A stretch of DNA of 11,270 bases from Rhodospirillaceae bacterium CCH5-H10 (GTDB lineage: Bacteria > Pseudomonadota > Alphaproteobacteria > Reyranellales > Reyranellaceae): positions 1 through 11,270 of the forward strand of contig LSKJ01000332.1 in NCBI GenBank assembly GCA_001557035.1. The letters run 5' to 3'. The translations under genes were made by a program, and so were the position numbers. The notes below the pieces were generated by a model. It ran no database searches, was not told the DNA's origin, and saw nothing but the letters and a program-made list of their open reading frames with translations. Below are positions 8,263-11,270 of the stretch, in pieces (positions within the stretch are counted from its first letter, which is position 1; each line of letters opens with the position of its first letter).

Positions 8263-8877
8263 GTGAGCAAGCGCGCTAATTCGAAGTACAAGATCGACCG
8301 CCGCCTCAGGGTGAACCTGTGGGGCCGTCCCAAGAGCCCGCTCAACAAGCGTGAATACGGTCCCGGCCAGCACGGTCAGGGTCGCACCAAGCCGACCGAC
8401 TATCGCCTGCAGCTCATGGCGAAGCAGCGCCTGAAGGGCTACTACGGCTCGGTCAGCGAGCGTCAGCTCCGCCGCTATTACACCGAAGCCGTCCGCCGCA
8501 AGGGCGACACCGGCGAGAACCTGGTCGAGCTGCTCGAGCGCCGGCTGGACGCGGTGATCTACCGCATGAAGTTCGCCATCACCGTCTTCGCCTCGCGCCA
8601 GCTGGTCAGCCACGGCCACGTGAAGGTCAACGGCCGCCGCGTGAACATCGCTTCCTACCTCGTGAAGGACAACGACGTCATCGAACTGACGTCGAAGGCC
8701 AAGGAGATGGAGCGGGTCCTCGAGGCCACGCAGACCGCCGAGCGCGACGTGCCGGAATACGTCACGGTCGACCACAAGGAGATGAAGGGCACCTACGTGC
8801 GCGGGCCGAAGCTCGCGGACGTGCCGTACCCCGTCCAGATGGAACCGTCGCTGGTCGTCGAGTACTACAGCCGCTAA
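8263..8877 (+). CDS. rpsD: 30S ribosomal protein S4
   Basis: A 204-residue S4 protein, the normal length. It is a primary 16S rRNA-binding protein that nucleates 30S assembly and helps maintain decoding accuracy. The N-terminal region [13 protein letters not shown] and [20 protein letters not shown] (20-39) is typical of Alphaproteobacteria and lacks zinc-binding cysteines, so this is the zinc-free form. The S4 RNA-binding domain spans about 94-155 ([40 protein letters not shown]). The C-terminal end [10 protein letters not shown] is canonical. The GTG start is preceded by GGAG at 6 bases and matches the family N-terminus; the in-frame extension upstream has no homology to S4. The gene stands alone, outside the alpha operon, as is usual in Alphaproteobacteria, between its own promoter and terminator. 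Confidence 0.98.
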   Translation: MSKRANSKYKIDRRLRVNLWGRPKSPLNKREYGPGQHGQGRTKPTDYRLQLMAKQRLKGYYGSVSERQLRRYYTEAVRRKGDTGENLVELLERRLDAVIYRMKFAITVFASRQLVSHGHVKVNGRRVNIASYLVKDNDVIELTSKAKEMERVLEATQTAERDVPEYVTVDHKEMKGTYVRGPKLADVPYPVQMEPSLVVEYYSR

Positions 8878-8899
8878 ACCGGCCGACCCCGAAAAGACG

Positions 8900-8928
8900 A
8901 AAAACCCGCCCTTAGTGGCGGGTTTTTT
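8900..8928 (+). terminator. Rho-independent terminator of rpsD
   Basis: A perfect GC stem, CCCGCC (8905-8910) and GGCGGG (8917-8922), with the 6-base loop CTTAGT is followed by six T residues (8923-8928). It is preceded by A residues that extend the stem. It lies 22 bases after the rpsD stop and separates rpsD from the RND operon. Confidence 0.93.
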
Positions 8929-8986
8929 GCTTCACGATTGCGTGCTCACCCGGTTCTTTACCGCTATCGCCGCGCGATGTCGGGAC

Positions 8987-8992
8987 TATAAT
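8987..8992 (+). promoter_or_regulatory. Candidate -10 box of the RND efflux operon
   Basis: A perfect TATAAT lies 34 bases upstream of the adaptor start, directly after the rpsD terminator, so a promoter is expected here. The -35 region is poor (CTATCG at 17 bp spacing), suggesting a weak or activator-dependent promoter. Confidence 0.45.
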
Positions 8993-9026
8993 CCTACCGG
9001 GGCTTGGGGTCTTGGGAGTCTAGGCA

Positions 9027-10265
9027 ATGGGTTTCGTCCGTGCGGCAGTGTTCGCCTCGATCGTTGCGATCGGTGGTGCCGCCTACGTCTATCGCGATGA
9101 CGTGATGCGCGAGGTCGGGCCGTATGTGGGAATGGCGCCAGCCAAGGCCGCCGAAACGCAAGCCAGTCCGGCGGCGGGCGCGCAGCCCCAGGGGCGTCGT
9201 GGCCGCGCCAATCCGGGCGGAGCGGTGCCGGTCGTCGTCATGCCCGTCACCAGCCAGCCCCTGCCGGTGGCGGTCGATGCCGTCGGAACGGTGCAGTCGA
9301 TCGCGTCCGTGCAGATCAAGCCGCGGATGGACAGCCAGATCATGAAAGTGAACGTCGAGGAGGGCGCCCTGGTGAAGGAGGGCGACGTTCTCTTCGAGCT
9401 GGATTCGCGTGCGCTCAAGGCGCAGCTCGGCCAGATCGAGGCCCAGATCCGCAAGGACCAGGCGCAGGTCCTCCAAGCCCGGCGCGACCTGCAGCGTACC
9501 GAGGAACTCCTGGCGAAGAACGCCGGCACCGTGGTTCAACGGGACAATGCCGGCACCGCGGTGAAGGCCGCCGAGGCGCAGCTCGAGGCCGACGAGGCCG
9601 CGAAGGCCAGCGTGCTGACGTCGCTCACCTTCACAGAAATTCGTGCCCCGGTCTCGGGACGCATCGGCTCGATCTCCAACAAGGCCGGCGCCGTCGTCAG
9701 GACCGGCGACAACAGCGCCGCAAGCACGCTCGCCACGATCAACCAGATCGATCCGATCTATGTGAGCTTCGCCATCCCGCAGGTGATCCTGCCGGACCTG
9801 CGCGCCGCGATGGCCAAGGGGCCGGTGACGGTCTCGGCCATCGTGGACGACTCGAAGAAGCAGTCCGGCGTGATGGCCTTCATCGAAAATACCGTCGATC
9901 CCAACACCGGCACGGTGACCGCCAAGGCGCGCATCGGCAATGCCAACGAGCTGCTGTGGCCCGGCCAGTTCGTCAAGGTGGAGATCGTGCTCGGCATCGA
10001 ACCCGACGCGCTTTCCGTGCCTTCGAGTGCGGTCCAGCTCGGTTCGCAGGGACCGTTCGTGTTCGTGATCAAGGATGGCGTGGCCGAACTCAGGCAGGTT
10101 ACCGTCAAGCGCACCCAGGACGGGCAGGCTGTGATCGGCAAGGGGCTCCAGAGCGGCGAGCAGGTGGTCGTCGATGGCCAGCTCCGGCTGGTCCAGGGGG
10201 CATCGGTGACGATCCGGCCTCCGACGGTCAATCCAACGCGGCCCGCGACCCCGCCGCGCGGCTAG
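9027..10265 (+). CDS. RND efflux periplasmic adaptor subunit (MdtA/AcrA-like)
   Basis: A 412-residue membrane fusion protein that bridges an RND pump and an outer-membrane channel. It has an N-terminal membrane segment or uncleaved signal (about 4-21) and a Pro/Ala/Gly-rich linker (about 38-66). The lipoyl halves are about 85-127 (DAVGTVQSIASVQIKPRMD, VEEGALVKEGDVLFELD) and about 203-225 (EIRAPVSGRIGSISNKAG), with a coiled-coil hairpin between (about 128-200). The beta-barrel (about 240-320) holds IDPIYVSFAIPQ and WPGQFVKVEIVLG. The membrane-proximal domain is about 328-397 (LSVPSSAVQLGSQGPFVFVIKDG). No lipobox cysteine is seen near the N-terminus, so it is not an obvious lipoprotein. GGGAG lies 8 bases before the ATG. 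The RND pump gene begins 22 bp downstream, confirming an operon. It resembles the MdtA branch more than CusB; the substrate is unknown. Confidence 0.93.
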   Translation: MGFVRAAVFASIVAIGGAAYVYRDDVMREVGPYVGMAPAKAAETQASPAAGAQPQGRRGRANPGGAVPVVVMPVTSQPLPVAVDAVGTVQSIASVQIKPRMDSQIMKVNVEEGALVKEGDVLFELDSRALKAQLGQIEAQIRKDQAQVLQARRDLQRTEELLAKNAGTVVQRDNAGTAVKAAEAQLEADEAAKASVLTSLTFTEIRAPVSGRIGSISNKAGAVVRTGDNSAASTLATINQIDPIYVSFAIPQVILPDLRAAMAKGPVTVSAIVDDSKKQSGVMAFIENTVDPNTGTVTAKARIGNANELLWPGQFVKVEIVLGIEPDALSVPSSAVQLGSQGPFVFVIKDGVAELRQVTVKRTQDGQAVIGKGLQSGEQVVVDGQLRLVQGASVTIRPPTVNPTRPATPPRG

Positions 10266-10287
10266 GCGCTTCTACCGGAGGCGAGAC

Positions 10288-11249
10288 GTGAACATTTCCG
10301 AGATTTGTATTCGCCGGCCGGTCATGACCATCCTGCTGATGGCATCGTTCGTCCTCGGCGGCGCGTTTGCCTACAAGCAGCTCCCGGTCGCCGCCGTCCC
10401 GCGCGTCGAGTTCCCGACGATCCAGGTCACCGCCCAGCTGCCCGGCGCCAGCCCCGAAACGATGGCCGCCTCGGTGGCCTCGATCCTGGAGCGTCAATTC
10501 TCGACCATTGCCGGCGTGACCACGATGACCTCGACGTCGTCGCTCGGTAACACCTCGATCGTCCTTCAGTTCGACCTCAACCGGAGCATCGACGGCGCGG
10601 CCCTCGACGTGCAGTCGGCGATCTCGTCGGCGATGCGACGGCTGCCGCCCGAGATGACCACCCCACCCAGCTTCCGCAAGGTCAATCCGGCGGACTGGGC
10701 GGTGATGTTCCTTGCGCTCAAGTCGACGCAATCCCGGCTCTCCGACGTGGATGCGTTCGTCAATCGCTCGATCCTGCCGCGCATTTCGACCCTGCCGGGC
10801 GTGGCTCAGGTGCTGATCTTTGGCTCGCAGAAATTCGCCGTGCGCGTCCGCGCCGACCTCGACCAGCTCGCCGTTCGCGGCCTGACCATGCAGGAGCTGC
10901 AGAACGCGGTCGTCAACGCCAATTCGAGCAAGCCCGTAGGCTCCATCGCCGACCAGAAGCAGAACGCCATTCTCGAGGCGACGGGTCCGATCAGCAAGGC
11001 CGCGGACTACATGCCGGTGATCGTCACCTGGCAGAACGGCGCGCCGGTCCGCATCTCCGATGTCGCGACGGCCATCGACGGTGTCGAGAACGACAAGGTC
11101 GCAAGCTGGCTCGACGGTACCCGCGCGATCGTCATGGGCGTCTATCGCCAGCCCGACGCCAACACGGTCGAGGTGGTCGACCGGGTCAAGGCGCTCATCC
11201 CGCAAATCCAGGCCGAACTGCCGCCGGGCGTCGAGGTCCACCTTCTCGC
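10288..11249 (+). CDS. RND multidrug efflux permease (HAE-1, MdtB-like), 3'-truncated by contig end
   Basis: The first 320 codons of a proton-driven RND pump, whose full length is normally about 1000-1050 residues. TM1 is about 9-29 after the typical NISEICIRRPVMT start. It is followed by the porter-domain signatures YKQLPVAAVPRVEFPTIQV (29-47), LPGASPETM (51-59) and ERQFSTIAGV (68-77), then KVNPADWAVMFLALKS (131-146), a GVAQVLIFGSQKFAVRV strand (171-187) and QNGAPVRISDVATA (249-262). By-eye likeness is greatest to MdtB/MdtC. The GTG start has GGAGG (10277-10281) 6 bases upstream. The reading frame stays open into the adapter sequence, which adds meaningless codons. Truncation is therefore an assembly edge, not a pseudogene. 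The proton-relay TM4 residues and any TolC-like gene lie outside the window. Confidence 0.95.
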
Positions 11250-11270
11250 CTGTCTCTTATACACATCTCC
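11250..11270. other. Nextera (Tn5 mosaic end) sequencing adapter, not genomic
   Basis: The 19-bp string CTGTCTCTTATACACATCT at 11250-11268 is the Tn5 mosaic end used in Nextera libraries, and the next bases CC continue the known adapter read-through. It sits exactly at the contig end and interrupts a conserved gene. The first C may be genomic, because it also completes a GCC codon. Confidence 0.97.

Noticed and set aside
11250..11268. Tn5 end suggesting a transposon insertion in the RND gene
   Set aside because: The mosaic end is an engineered sequence, sits exactly at the contig end, and is followed by Nextera adapter bases.

Overview
The window looks like a chromosomal fragment from a GC-rich alphaproteobacterium. 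The evidence is high GC with strong G/C third-position bias, a zinc-free S4 protein of alphaproteobacterial type, and a typical proteobacterial set of efflux and tRNA-modification genes. A Rhodospirillales/Reyranella-like or Bradyrhizobium-like source is a guess that the sequence alone cannot settle. It is probably one contig end of a draft assembly, because the last 21 bases are a Nextera transposon adapter and not genomic DNA. No tRNA, rRNA, CRISPR array, insertion sequence or phage gene was seen.

Layout. On the minus strand (22-2372), a Fic-domain AMPylase-like protein with its own winged-helix domain lies 32 bp upstream of an enolase-superfamily (mandelate racemase group) sugar-acid dehydratase-like enzyme; the two are probably co-transcribed. 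Divergent from them is a citramalate synthase gene (cimA, 2536-4149). The shared 163-bp intergenic region is strikingly AT-rich and carries three copies of a 15-bp element, two of them forming a 38-bp palindrome over a perfect TATAAT box. This is the most unusual feature in the window and looks like an operator.

Next comes a plus-strand run of four closely spaced genes (4206-8072): an EmrA-like membrane fusion protein, an EmrB/QacA-type 14-TM MFS exporter, the tRNA 2'-O-methyltransferase TrmJ and an OsmC-family thiol protein. The first pair forms an inner-membrane drug-efflux module without an outer-membrane channel in view. The latter two genes are housekeeping or stress functions.

rpsD (ribosomal protein S4, 8263-8877) follows as its own transcription unit, with a good sigma70-type promoter, a structured leader of about 127 nt and a textbook intrinsic terminator. 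The window closes with an RND efflux operon: a periplasmic adaptor (9027-10265) and the first 320 codons of an MdtB-like RND pump, cut off by the contig end.

Most of the window is ordinary conserved gene content. No convincing new multi-gene system is present. The points worth a second look are the triple-repeat operator beside the Fic gene, the Fic/dehydratase pairing, the Lys-to-Gln change in the dehydratase active site, the unclear start and odd promoter geometry of the EmrA-like gene, the rpsD leader, and the adapter contamination.
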